Shown piece after piece: positions 9,766-17,025 of a stretch of 55,506 nucleotides of DNA. Below the pieces are notes generated by a model. The model did not search any database, was not told where the DNA came from, and saw nothing but the letters and a program-made list of their open reading frames with translations. Where the stretch lies: positions 1 to 55,506 of the forward strand of contig JAISTP010000013.1 in NCBI GenBank assembly GCA_031272545.1. The letters run 5' to 3'. How positions within the stretch are numbered: position 1 is the first letter of the stretch; each line of letters starts with the position of its first letter. A program made the position numbers and the translations under genes. Origin of the DNA: Bacilli bacterium (GTDB lineage: Bacteria; Bacillota_I; Bacilli_A; JAJDGJ01).

Positions 9766-10161
9766 TTATTTAACATTTAATAATGCTTGTTCAATTGCTT
9801 TTAATATACATTTACTACTTACACTAGCATTACTTATCACATCAACATTTAATGATTGTTTCTCAACAACATCATTAATTATCTTATTAGCCTTATTACC
9901 TAAACCATTTTGATGTTTAATTAACTTAATTTCTTTAATATGATGATTATTTACTAAAACACTTAACTTAACTTCTACTAAAGACACTTTGGCTTCACCA
10001 TAATAAATTCCATCTTTAACATTTTTAAGATTCATATTATTAATACTAATGTTATTTGCTAATGCTTTACCTTCTTCTATTACTTTATTAAACATAAATA
10101 AATTTATTAATATAAATATAATAAAACATATAATAAATACTTTAACTTTTCTATTTTTCAT
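9766..10161 (-). CDS. Membrane-anchored FMN-binding-domain protein
   Basis: One N-terminal membrane helix (VKVFIICFIIFILINLFMF) is followed by an FMN-binding domain (PF04205 type): DGIYYGEAKV, then IKEIKLIKHQNGLG and the covalent-flavin region DVISNASVSSK. In such domains ApbE attaches FMN to a Ser/Thr in a D-x-x-S/T-G-A-S/T motif; here the glycine is replaced by asparagine, so flavinylation is plausible but not certain. I choose the ATG at 10161 because a GGAG lies 10 bases before it; an upstream in-frame ATG at 10188 has no such support. It overlaps the end of the TetR gene. Confidence 0.78.
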   Translation of the reverse strand: MKNRKVKVFIICFIIFILINLFMFNKVIEEGKALANNISINNMNLKNVKDGIYYGEAKVSLVEVKLSVLVNNHHIKEIKLIKHQNGLGNKANKIINDVVEKQSLNVDVISNASVSSKCILKAIEQALLNVK

Positions 10162-10723
10162 CAATAAATTTCTCCATAAAATAATCAATATGAGTTTCTA
10201 ACATAATTAATAATTTCTTTTTATCATACTTTTGATCATACATATTCATTAACATATAAATAACTGAGAAATATTCTAATGCTAAAACATTACTATCATA
10301 ATTATTTATTTTAGATGAATATTTATTAATTACTGTTTGAGCATTACCAATTATTCCACCCATTAAATATTCATTTAATAAAGATGCCATCTTAGGATTA
10401 CGATATTGTTCTAAAGTGAGCATTTTTCTAAAATTTGATGCCATTTTGTCTTCCGTCCAATATTTATACATCATCATACTAAAATCTTTAATTTTATTTA
10501 ATGATAGATTATTATTAAAATCATTAACTTTCTTCTTATTTTTATCATTCATAAGTAAAATGATATTATCAAAAATATCTTTTTTACTATCATAATGTTT
10601 ATATAAAGCAGCTTTACTAATATTTAATTGATCTGCAATATCTTTCATTGAAACTCCTTCATAACCATCTCTAGCAAATAAAGTTAAAGCAATTACTAAT
10701 ATCTTATCTTTTGTTTCATACAT
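10151..10723 (-). CDS. TetR-family transcriptional regulator
   Basis: The 190-residue protein has an N-terminal TetR helix-turn-helix at about residues 10-55 (GVSMKDIADQLNISKAALY, then KHYDSKKDIFD). The C-terminal ligand domain is divergent, so the ligand is unknown. It is the first gene of an operon with the FMN-binding and flavodoxin genes. The two palindromic GTTAAC sites overlapping the promoter just upstream make autorepression very likely. Confidence 0.92.
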   Translation of the reverse strand: MYETKDKILVIALTLFARDGYEGVSMKDIADQLNISKAALYKHYDSKKDIFDNIILLMNDKNKKKVNDFNNNLSLNKIKDFSMMMYKYWTEDKMASNFRKMLTLEQYRNPKMASLLNEYLMGGIIGNAQTVINKYSSKINNYDSNVLALEYFSVIYMLMNMYDQKYDKKKLLIMLETHIDYFMEKFIDEK

Positions 10724-10735
10724 ATTATCACCATT

Positions 10736-10753
10736 AGTTACCTTTCGTTAACC
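10736..10753. promoter_or_regulatory. Second, imperfect TetR operator
   Basis: AGTTACC-TTTC-GTTAACC resembles the perfect operator at 10761-10778. Its centre is 25 bases away and it lies just downstream of the -10 box, where a bound repressor would also block transcription. Confidence 0.55.
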
Positions 10754-10755
10754 TA

Positions 10756-10784
10756 ATTATAGTTAACACTCGTTAACTTGTCAA
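10756..10784 (-). promoter_or_regulatory. Consensus promoter of the TetR-flavodoxin operon
   Basis: On the minus strand a perfect TTGACA is followed after exactly 17 bases by a perfect TATAAT. The spacer is the operator palindrome itself, so the promoter should be strong and fully repressible. Confidence 0.85.
10761..10778. promoter_or_regulatory. Perfect TetR-type operator
   Basis: AGTTAAC-N4-GTTAACT is an exact inverted repeat that fills the -35/-10 spacer of the divergent TetR promoter. The adjacent tetR gene is the obvious candidate for its binding protein. Confidence 0.75.
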
Positions 10785-10869
10785 TATATTTTTCATAATT
10801 GATATTTATATCATTAATTTTGTTATAAATAAAAAATAATTATTTACTTTAAAGTAGGAGTGTGATAAA

Positions 10870-11109
10870 TTGGATATAGTTAAATATGATGCAAAAGAGT
10901 TATGCAAAGAGATTAAGCTAGCTTGTAGTGATTATGGCATTAAATTAAGACCATTATGTAAAGAACTAGGCATATCTCAATATAGCTATAACATTATTGT
11001 TAACAGTAGTAATCAAATAACAGTTAAAAACACTTCAAAATTAGGAAAAGCAATTATAGAGTTATGTAATTATTTAGATATAAGATATTGGATGTATGAG
11101 GAGTATTGA
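10870..11109 (+). CDS. Small putative helix-turn-helix protein
   Basis: This 79-residue protein is not assigned to a named family. The stretch IKLRPLCKELGISQYSYNII resembles a helix-turn-helix. The start is TTG at 10870, 9 bases after TAGGAG. The gene runs directly into a small membrane-protein gene with only two bases between. A regulator or antitoxin role for the pair is possible but unproven. Confidence 0.6.
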   Translation: MDIVKYDAKELCKEIKLACSDYGIKLRPLCKELGISQYSYNIIVNSSNQITVKNTSKLGKAIIELCNYLDIRYWMYEEY

Positions 11110-11111
11110 TA

Positions 11112-11483
11112 ATGGAAGATGATAAATTTAAAAATATAGCAACTAAAGGTTATATGAATATTAAAGCAAATATTGATATTAATAATATTGATAATAATAA
11201 AGATAAATTTAGTGAATATAAACTTAACGAAAATAAAATTAATAATGATGAAGTATATATTTATAAAGGCAGAGAATTTACTAAAGATACAATAAAAACA
11301 TTAAATGCAATGACTAAAGTAGCTAATATAATTATATTTATTATAAGATGGATTTTTCCATTATGGACATGGTATTTATTAGAATTTACTGTATACTTTA
11401 TTCCAGTTATACTGATATGGTGGTTAGGTTGGTTTATAATTATGAAAATTATTGATTTTGTATTTGATTGGTTAAACAAATAA
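11112..11483 (+). CDS. Small tryptophan-rich membrane protein
   Basis: This protein of about 123 residues has a hydrophilic Asn/Asp/Lys-rich N-terminal half and two C-terminal membrane segments unusually rich in tryptophan and aromatics (IIRWIFPLWTWYLLEF and ILIWWLGWFIIMKI). No family is recognised. The ATG at 11112 lies 8 bases after GAGGAG; an in-frame TTG at 11106 overlaps the upstream stop and is less likely. It forms a two-gene unit with the HTH-like gene and is followed by a strong terminator. Confidence 0.6.
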   Translation: MEDDKFKNIATKGYMNIKANIDINNIDNNKDKFSEYKLNENKINNDEVYIYKGREFTKDTIKTLNAMTKVANIIIFIIRWIFPLWTWYLLEFTVYFIPVILIWWLGWFIIMKIIDFVFDWLNK

Positions 11484-11534
11484 ACATATATATTAACATC
11501 TAAAACATCTTTTTTTAATTTGACAAACAATTAT

Positions 11535-11582
11535 AATCATGTTAGATAGGTACGATTAGTGCTTATCTGACATGATTTTTTC
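11535..11582 (+). terminator. Strong terminator after the HTH/membrane pair
   Basis: A 16-base-pair stem with two G-U pairs (AATCATGTTAGATAGG with CTTATCTGACATGATT) and an 11-base loop is followed by a T run. Confidence 0.8.
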
Positions 11583-11613
11583 ATAGTTGTTATTTACTAT
11601 TAAAATAATTATT

Positions 11614-11817
11614 TTATTTATCATAATACTTAGCATTGTTTCTTTTAGCATAGTATATAGCACTAATCCCATTTAAAAAATATTCCTTAGCATCAGTATT
11701 ACTAAAGTTCTCCATTAGACTAACTGATAGTTTAGCATTACTTGAACGTTGTAATAACACTTTATTATTACCATAAGTATAATAACTTCTAATACTACAC
11801 TTGCATTTATAAATAAA
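11614..11817 (-). pseudogene. Orphan open frame or gene remnant
   Basis: A stop-to-stop frame of 67 codons encodes a protein-like sequence (SNAKLSVSLMENFSNTDAKE, then YFLNGISAIYYAKRNNAKY). It has no start codon before an internal methionine and no clear ribosome binding site. It could be the tail of a decayed gene. I do not recognise a family. The rest of the 400-base gap holds only terminators. Confidence 0.3.
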
Positions 11818-11828
11818 TTAATAGATAA

Positions 11829-11864
11829 TAAAAACATCACTTCAAATAATGAGTGATGTTTTAA
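11829..11864 (-). terminator. Terminator after queT
   Basis: AAAACATCACT pairs with AGTGATGTTTT over a 10-base loop, with a T-rich tail on the minus strand just past the queT stop codon. Confidence 0.75.
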
Positions 11865-11881
11865 TTTATTATATTTATTAA

Positions 11882-12358
11882 TTAAATATCTAATAACTTA
11901 ATTAATGGATGATCGTTTTTAATTAAATAGTAAAAGATAATTACTCCGATAAAAACAGCAACCAATTCGCCTACTCCAACTGTGAACATCGTGAAAAATA
12001 ATGGTAATTGAAATACTAAATTTAATTCAACTCCGACAATAATACCATTAACTAATGCAGCTGGTATTAAAACTAAAAAGATATTTCTACATAAGCCAAT
12101 TAACAAACATGCACACAATGTAGCACAAGTTCCAAAAGCTACATCAACTAAACCAAGTGGACTAAACAAATTCACAATGAAACATCCTAATGTTAATGAA
12201 ATAGTATATTTACGATTAATAAAAGGTAATACCATTAATGCTTCACCTAATCTCATTTGAATTTGTCCATAACTTAAAGGTTGAATCATCACCGATAAAG
12301 CAACATAAATAGCAGCAACAACCCCTAATTTAACAATTGTTTGTGTAATATTATTCAT
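11882..12358 (-). CDS. queT: QueT-family transporter, queuosine-precursor ECF S component
   Basis: The 158-residue membrane protein matches QueT: IQPLSYGQIQMRLGEALMVLPF, then GCFIVNLFSPLG and DVAFGTCATLCACLL. QueT is the substrate-binding S component of ECF transporters that import queuosine precursors, and it needs a shared energizing module; one candidate, ecfA1-ecfA2-ecfT, lies 7 kb away. GGAG precedes the ATG, which overlaps the upstream citXG gene by 8 bases. No preQ1 riboswitch is visible, and pairing with a citrate lyase gene is unusual. Confidence 0.88.
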   Translation of the reverse strand: MNNITQTIVKLGVVAAIYVALSVMIQPLSYGQIQMRLGEALMVLPFINRKYTISLTLGCFIVNLFSPLGLVDVAFGTCATLCACLLIGLCRNIFLVLIPAALVNGIIVGVELNLVFQLPLFFTMFTVGVGELVAVFIGVIIFYYLIKNDHPLIKLLDI

Positions 12359-13601
12359 TTCTATTCTCCTTAAATTGATAATTTTCTTTAATAATATTTA
12401 ATATTAAAGCTATACCATAAATATCTGCGCTGCCACCACAACTTATGTTATTAGCTAAACAATACTCGTTAATTTTATCATAATCTTCCTTATTTTTTGC
12501 ATTTTTTAGCATTAATTTTAAATAATTATATTTATCAATACCACCTCGATTAATAATATTAGTATCTTCAATATTATTCATAATACTAATCATAATTTTA
12601 TTAAGATCATTTAAATTAATATCATCTACTATTTTAAAAATAGATTGATAACCATTTAATGCCAATCCTCTAATTCCTTTAATATTTAGTAAATAATATT
12701 CATAACTATTATTAGTAATATTTCTATGATCAATAAAATCATTAATTATTGGTTTAGAAAATTCTTTAATTTTATCACTTATTTGATAATAATTATTACT
12801 AAGTAACATACCACAATATATTAAAATTAATGAAAAGATAGCACCTTTATGAGTATTAATATTATTTGTATTATTAAACATTGCTTGTTCTAATTTTAAG
12901 CCATATTTTCTTAAATTATTAAAAGATAATTCTTGTTTATTAAAATTAATAAATTCTTTACTTATAATATCAATACTATCAATAAAAGTATAATAGTCCA
13001 TATCTTGATGAGCTCCACTATCTTTAAAAGATACTGTACCATAAGCAATAGGTTTATTTAATTCATTACTTAAAGCATAAATAGTTAAATTTTTAAAGAT
13101 TAATTCTTTATCAAAAATATCATTAATTACTAAATTATTAAAATATTGTTGTAATTCTTGATAAGAATGTCTTTGCATACGATTACATATTTTAGCATCT
13201 TCATCACAAATAAAACATTTTCTAGCACTATATCCTATTTTTTTTCTTGATATTAAATTTAGCTTAGTATCAATAACATCTAAATCTAATAAACGATTAA
13301 CATCTTTACTATTTTCATAATTAATCATTTCTTTTTTTAAATTATTAACTTCTTGATTAACAATAGTTAAAATAACTAATCCTTCACTTGTACTTATTAT
13401 TTGATAATATTCTATTTTTATTAATTCTCTTAATTCTAAAAAGGCTTTAATTACTAAATAAGTAGTCATAAGATTATTTTTATATAAGCCAGGATAATTA
13501 GCTTTAATACTTAATAATGGTAAATGATATTGGTTTATTAATTTATTTTGTAGTAAAACTCTTTTTTCTTTGTCATTTAAAATTTGTTCTTCATAAATCA
13601 T
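12351..13601 (-). CDS. citXG: CitX-CitG fusion for the citrate lyase prosthetic group
   Basis: Residues 1 to about 170 are CitX-like (holo-ACP synthase), with the cysteine-rich motif ARKCFICDEDAKICNRMQRH. The remainder is CitG-like (triphosphoribosyl-dephospho-CoA synthase), with NTHKGAIFSLIL and CGGSADIYGIAL. Together they make the citrate lyase prosthetic group and transfer it to the acyl carrier subunit. Such fusions are known, but citC, citD, citE and citF are absent here, so the partner enzyme must be encoded elsewhere or lost. The ribosome binding site is weak. It overlaps queT. Confidence 0.9.
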   Translation of the reverse strand: MIYEEQILNDKEKRVLLQNKLINQYHLPLLSIKANYPGLYKNNLMTTYLVIKAFLELRELIKIEYYQIISTSEGLVILTIVNQEVNNLKKEMINYENSKDVNRLLDLDVIDTKLNLISRKKIGYSARKCFICDEDAKICNRMQRHSYQELQQYFNNLVINDIFDKELIFKNLTIYALSNELNKPIAYGTVSFKDSGAHQDMDYYTFIDSIDIISKEFINFNKQELSFNNLRKYGLKLEQAMFNNTNNINTHKGAIFSLILIYCGMLLSNNYYQISDKIKEFSKPIINDFIDHRNITNNSYEYYLLNIKGIRGLALNGYQSIFKIVDDINLNDLNKIMISIMNNIEDTNIINRGGIDKYNYLKLMLKNAKNKEDYDKINEYCLANNISCGGSADIYGIALILNIIKENYQFKENRNE

Positions 13602-13643
13602 ATTATAATTCTCATTTCTATTAAATTAAATATTCATATTCAT

Positions 13644-13668
13644 AAAAAAAAGCTAGTCAGCTTTTTTT
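13644..13668 (-). terminator. Terminator after the CNNM-like gene
   Basis: AAAAAAAGCT and AGCTTTTTTT form a stem at the end of the CNNM-like gene on the minus strand, with its TAG stop codon in the loop region. Confidence 0.7.
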
Positions 13669-14993
13669 TCATCTTCTTTTTTAAAGATTAACTTTACTAA
13701 AGAGATAGTATTATCTTCTACTTTTTCAACTTTAAATACCATGTTATCAATTACAACAGTATTAGTTTCTACATTATCAGGTAAATCTCCTAAATAATGA
13801 ATCATTAAACCAGCTATTGTATCATATTCTTCACTATCTTCTTCAATTTCTGTATCAAGTTCTTCATTGATATCCGCTACAGTTACATAACCTTTGATTA
13901 AATATGTATATTCATTAATTTTCTTAATATCATCATCTTCATCATCATATTCATCTTCAATTTCACCAACAATTTCTTCAATTAAATCTTCAATAGTGAC
14001 AATACCAGCTACCCCACCATATTCATCAATCAAAATAGCGATATGTTTTTTATTCTCTTGTAATTCCGCAAATAATTTATCAATATTTCTTCGTTCACTA
14101 GTGAAATAAGGTTCTTGAATTATTTTCTTTAAATCTATTTTATCAAAACCAACTTTATAAGCTTCTATCATTAAATCTTTCATATAAAGAATACCAATTA
14201 CATTATCAATATCATCTTGATAAACAGGAACTCGTGAATACATATTTTCAAAATACTCATCATAATATTCAATAAAAGGTTTATCAATATCAATAAAAAA
14301 GACATTGGTACGAGGAGTCATAACATCTTTAGCAAGCTTATCATCAAATAAAAAAACCGACTCAATCATTTCCTTACCAGTTTCATTAATAAGACCATGC
14401 TTAGTACCTATTTCTAATAATTGATTAATTTCTTCTTCTGTTACTTTTTCTTCAATTTTCTTAGTATCAATTCTAAATAATTTCATAAAGAAATTAGTTG
14501 AAAAAGATAAAAACTTAACAAATAAAGCAGATAATTTCGCAAATATATTAATAGTTTTAATTGATTTTAAAGCAAGTTGTTCAGGTTTTTGTAAAGCAAT
14601 TCTTTTGGGAATTAACTCTCCAAAAACTAAAGTAAAATAAGCTAAAATAAAAGTAATTACAATAATAGCAATTCCATTAGCACTACTTTTATTTAAAAAA
14701 GATAATTTATTCAACAAGTAAGCTAAAGGATTAGCTAAATGACTTGCCGCAAAAGCTGAAGATAAAAATCCTGCTAAAGTAATTCCTACTTGAATAGTAG
14801 AAAGAAAGCGATTAGGATCTTCCATCGTTTTTTCAAGAGTAATAGCTCTTTTATTACCTTGTTCAGCTAAAGTTCTAATTTTTGTTTTATTGCTTGAAAC
14901 AATTGCCATCTCTGCTGCTGAGAAAAAAGCATTAATTGCGGTTAATATAATGATTAATAATATTCCCCAGAGCGAAGCGGGATCAAATTCCAT
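13653..14993 (-). CDS. CNNM/CorC-type membrane protein with CBS domains
   Basis: This 446-residue protein has the classic layout: an N-terminal DUF21/CNNM membrane domain (about 1-200, NAFFSAAEMAIVSSNKTK), two CBS domains (about 215-330; DVMTPRTNVFFID and ILIDEYGGVAGIVTIEDL), and a C-terminal CorC/HlyC domain. Members have been called hemolysin-like, but the better-supported role is magnesium (or other divalent metal) efflux. The ATG follows AAGGAG. It appears to be a single-gene unit. Confidence 0.9.
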   Translation of the reverse strand: MEFDPASLWGILLIIILTAINAFFSAAEMAIVSSNKTKIRTLAEQGNKRAITLEKTMEDPNRFLSTIQVGITLAGFLSSAFAASHLANPLAYLLNKLSFLNKSSANGIAIIVITFILAYFTLVFGELIPKRIALQKPEQLALKSIKTINIFAKLSALFVKFLSFSTNFFMKLFRIDTKKIEEKVTEEEINQLLEIGTKHGLINETGKEMIESVFLFDDKLAKDVMTPRTNVFFIDIDKPFIEYYDEYFENMYSRVPVYQDDIDNVIGILYMKDLMIEAYKVGFDKIDLKKIIQEPYFTSERRNIDKLFAELQENKKHIAILIDEYGGVAGIVTIEDLIEEIVGEIEDEYDDEDDDIKKINEYTYLIKGYVTVADINEELDTEIEEDSEEYDTIAGLMIHYLGDLPDNVETNTVVIDNMVFKVEKVEDNTISLVKLIFKKEDEKKAD

Positions 14994-15073
14994 ATTTTTT
15001 CTACTCCTTAAAAGTAATTTTTATAGACATATCTTATCATATGTTATCATATTTGACAATTGAATAACATATT

Positions 15074-15934
15074 CTAAAGATGCTTAATTTTAAGATGAAA
15101 ATCACCATTATTTAAATAGTTATCTATTTTATTTATAAGTAATTGTTTATCTTTATTTAAATTACCTTTTAAAAATAAATAATTTGAATTATGAGCACTA
15201 CTAAAGAAAGTATTTACTAAGTCTAAATGTTCTAAAATCATTCTTGTTTCCATAATTTCTTCTTTACTATCTAAAATTTCAAATTTATGATTAATAACAT
15301 CTTGATAAAGAGGTGTATTAGGTTCTACCATTAAAGATAAAACCGCAAAATACTTAGGTTGAATTTTATTAATTAATTGAGCACTTGCCATAGCATGTTC
15401 TTTACTTAAAGCTTTAGAAGCTATTCCAATAATAATCATAATACTTAAATCAAATCCACAAGCTTTAGCTTTTAAACAAGCTTCGATAATTTCATCAGAA
15501 GTTACTCCTTTATTAATATTTTTTAAAATTTTATCACTACCACTTTCAGCACCTAAATATAACAATGATAAACCATTATCTTTTAATAATTTAAGTTCTT
15601 CATCACTTTTTCTTAATACATCTTGAAATGTCGCATAACTACTTATTTGTTTAACATTTACAAAAAGCTCTTTAATTTTTTGTAATACTCTTATTAAGTC
15701 ATCTGTCTTAACTACTAAAGCATCACCATCACATAAGAATATTTTTTCAATATAGTCTTTATGTTCAAAATTTTCTAATTCATTAATTACCTCATTAATA
15801 TCTCTAACATAAAATTGTTTATCTTTATACATACTACAAAAAGTACATTTATTATGTGAACATCCAACTGTTAATTGAACCAATAAACTTCTAGCTTCAC
15901 TTGGTGGTCTAAATATATTGCCAATATATTGCAT
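15074..15934 (-). CDS. Radical SAM protein
   Basis: The start GNIFRPPSEARSLLVQLTVG leads into the iron-sulfur motif CSHNKCTFC, with spacing C-x4-C-x2-C, instead of the usual C-x3-C. Downstream are FLCDGDALVV and LYLGAESGSDKIL, as in an Elp3-like (COG1032-like) group common in Clostridia whose substrate is unknown. A GGAGGG site supports the start. It stands alone just past the terminator of the tRNA cluster. Confidence 0.82.
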   Translation of the reverse strand: MQYIGNIFRPPSEARSLLVQLTVGCSHNKCTFCSMYKDKQFYVRDINEVINELENFEHKDYIEKIFLCDGDALVVKTDDLIRVLQKIKELFVNVKQISSYATFQDVLRKSDEELKLLKDNGLSLLYLGAESGSDKILKNINKGVTSDEIIEACLKAKACGFDLSIMIIIGIASKALSKEHAMASAQLINKIQPKYFAVLSLMVEPNTPLYQDVINHKFEILDSKEEIMETRMILEHLDLVNTFFSSAHNSNYLFLKGNLNKDKQLLINKIDNYLNNGDFHLKIKHL

Positions 15935-15953
15935 AATTACCCTCCTATAAATA

Positions 15954-15976
15954 TAAAAAAACTGGTATACACCAGT
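15954..15976 (-). terminator. Terminator of the tRNA cluster
   Basis: On the minus strand ACTGGT-GTAT-ACCAGT is followed by a run of T, just past tRNA-Asp. Confidence 0.8.
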
Positions 15977-15986
15977 AATATTTTAA

Positions 15987-16062
15987 TGGCGGTCCAGACG
16001 AGACTCGAACTCGCGATCTCCGCTGTGACAGAGCGGCATGTTAACCACTACACCACTGGACC
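15987..16062 (-). tRNA. tRNA-Asp (GTC)
   Basis: A 76-base cloverleaf: acceptor GGTCCAG/CTGGACC, anticodon loop CTGTCAC, T loop TTCGAGT, encoded CCA. Last tRNA of the nine-gene cluster. Confidence 0.97.
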
Positions 16063-16069
16063 TAATCAA

Positions 16070-16145
<76 letters not shown>

Positions 16146-16148
16146 ATT

Positions 16149-16225
<77 letters not shown>

Positions 16226-16241
16226 ATATATAATTTTTTAA

Positions 16242-16334
16242 TGGCGGAGGAAGAGGGATTCGAACCCCCGCGACCTTTAACAGCCCTGTCGGTTTTCAAG
16301 ACCGATCCCTTCAGCCAGACTTGGGTATTCCTCC
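16242..16334 (-). tRNA. tRNA-Ser (TGA)
   Basis: A 93-base class II tRNA with a long variable arm (ACAGGGCTGTTAAAGGTCGC), anticodon loop CTTGAAA and encoded CCA. Confidence 0.96.
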
Positions 16335-16357
16335 GTATGATAATAAAAATATTTAAT

Positions 16358-16434
16358 TGGTGGACCCAGCAGGACTCGAACCTGCGACCGACCGGTTATG
16401 AGCCGGTAGCTCTAACCAACTGAGCTATGGGTCC
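16358..16434 (-). tRNA. tRNA-Ile2 (CAT, lysidine-type) by sequence
   Basis: A 77-base tRNA with a CAT anticodon, acceptor GGACCCA/TGGGTCC and anticodon stem ACCGG/CCGGT. Its body resembles Bacillota tRNA-Ile2, whose C34 is changed to lysidine by TilS so that it reads ATA, rather than either methionine tRNA. Other annotation tools may call it Met. Confidence 0.8.
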
Positions 16435-16446
16435 TTGTAATTTAAT

Positions 16447-16523
16447 TGGTAGCGGAGGAGGGACTTGAACCCCCGACCTTTCGGGTATGAACCGAACGCT
16501 CTAGCCAACTAAGCTACTCCGCC
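16447..16523 (-). tRNA. Elongator tRNA-Met (CAT)
   Basis: A 77-base tRNA starting GGCGGAGTAGCTTAG with anticodon loop TTCATAC and encoded CCA, close to Bacillus elongator tRNA-Met. Confidence 0.9.
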
Positions 16524-16545
16524 CAGTGTTAGGGTTTTTAAATAA

Positions 16546-16621
16546 TGGTGGAGAATAGCGGGATCGAACCGCTGACCCCCTGCGTGCAAGGCAGGTGCTC
16601 TCCCAGCTGAGCTAATTCCCC
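16546..16621 (-). tRNA. tRNA-Ala (TGC)
   Basis: A 76-base cloverleaf with acceptor GGGGAAT/ATTCTCC (one G-U pair), anticodon loop CTTGCAC and encoded CCA. Confidence 0.96.
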
Positions 16622-16626
16622 ATCAA

Positions 16627-16703
16627 TGGTCGGGAAGACAGGATTCGAACCTGCGACCCCCTGGTCCCAAACCAGGTGCACTACCAAGCTGTGCTACTTC
16701 CCG
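16627..16703 (-). tRNA. tRNA-Pro (TGG)
   Basis: A 77-base cloverleaf with acceptor CGGGAAG/CTTCCCG, anticodon loop TTTGGGA and encoded CCA. Confidence 0.97.
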
Positions 16704-16727
16704 AAAATAAACTTTTAATAATTTTAA

Positions 16728-16804
16728 TGGCGCGCCCAGCAGGAGTCGAACCCACAACCTCTTGATCCGTAGTCAAGCACTCTATCCAGTTGAGCTATGG
16801 GCGC
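16728..16804 (-). tRNA. tRNA-Arg (ACG)
   Basis: A 77-base cloverleaf with acceptor GCGCCCA/TGGGCGC, anticodon loop CTACGGA and encoded CCA. A34 would be converted to inosine by TadA. First tRNA of the cluster. Confidence 0.97.
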
Positions 16805-16819
16805 ATCGTCAACGTTAAT

Positions 16820-16848
16820 ATTATAGCAAGAATACATATTTAATTCAA
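16820..16848 (-). promoter_or_regulatory. Promoter of the nine-tRNA operon
   Basis: On the minus strand TTGAAT is followed after 17 bases by TATAAT, about 15 bases before tRNA-Arg. The tRNA gaps are short, so one transcript ending at the terminator at 15954-15976 is likely. Confidence 0.8.
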
Positions 16849-16994
16849 GTGGTTTTTAGCATTAATTTCTTTAAAAGCTGCATCTATTATTATACTTTAC
16901 TATTTTTAAAAGTCAATAGAGTAATATTTATGATCAATAATAATTGACTATAAAATATAATGATGATGTGTATGTTTAAAATAATTATCAAACA

Positions 16995-17022
16995 AAAGAC
17001 TATGTAATATCATAGTCTTTTA
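16995..17022 (-). terminator. Terminator of the pgi-ecf-truA-LRR operon
   Basis: AAAAGACTATG/CATAGTCTTTT with a six-base loop lies just past the LRR gene on the minus strand. Confidence 0.75.
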
Positions 17023-17025
17023 ATA

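Noticed and set aside
12351-13652. A preQ1 riboswitch for queT
   Set aside because: queT lies inside the overlap with citXG, and the gap before citXG holds no preQ1 aptamer pattern.
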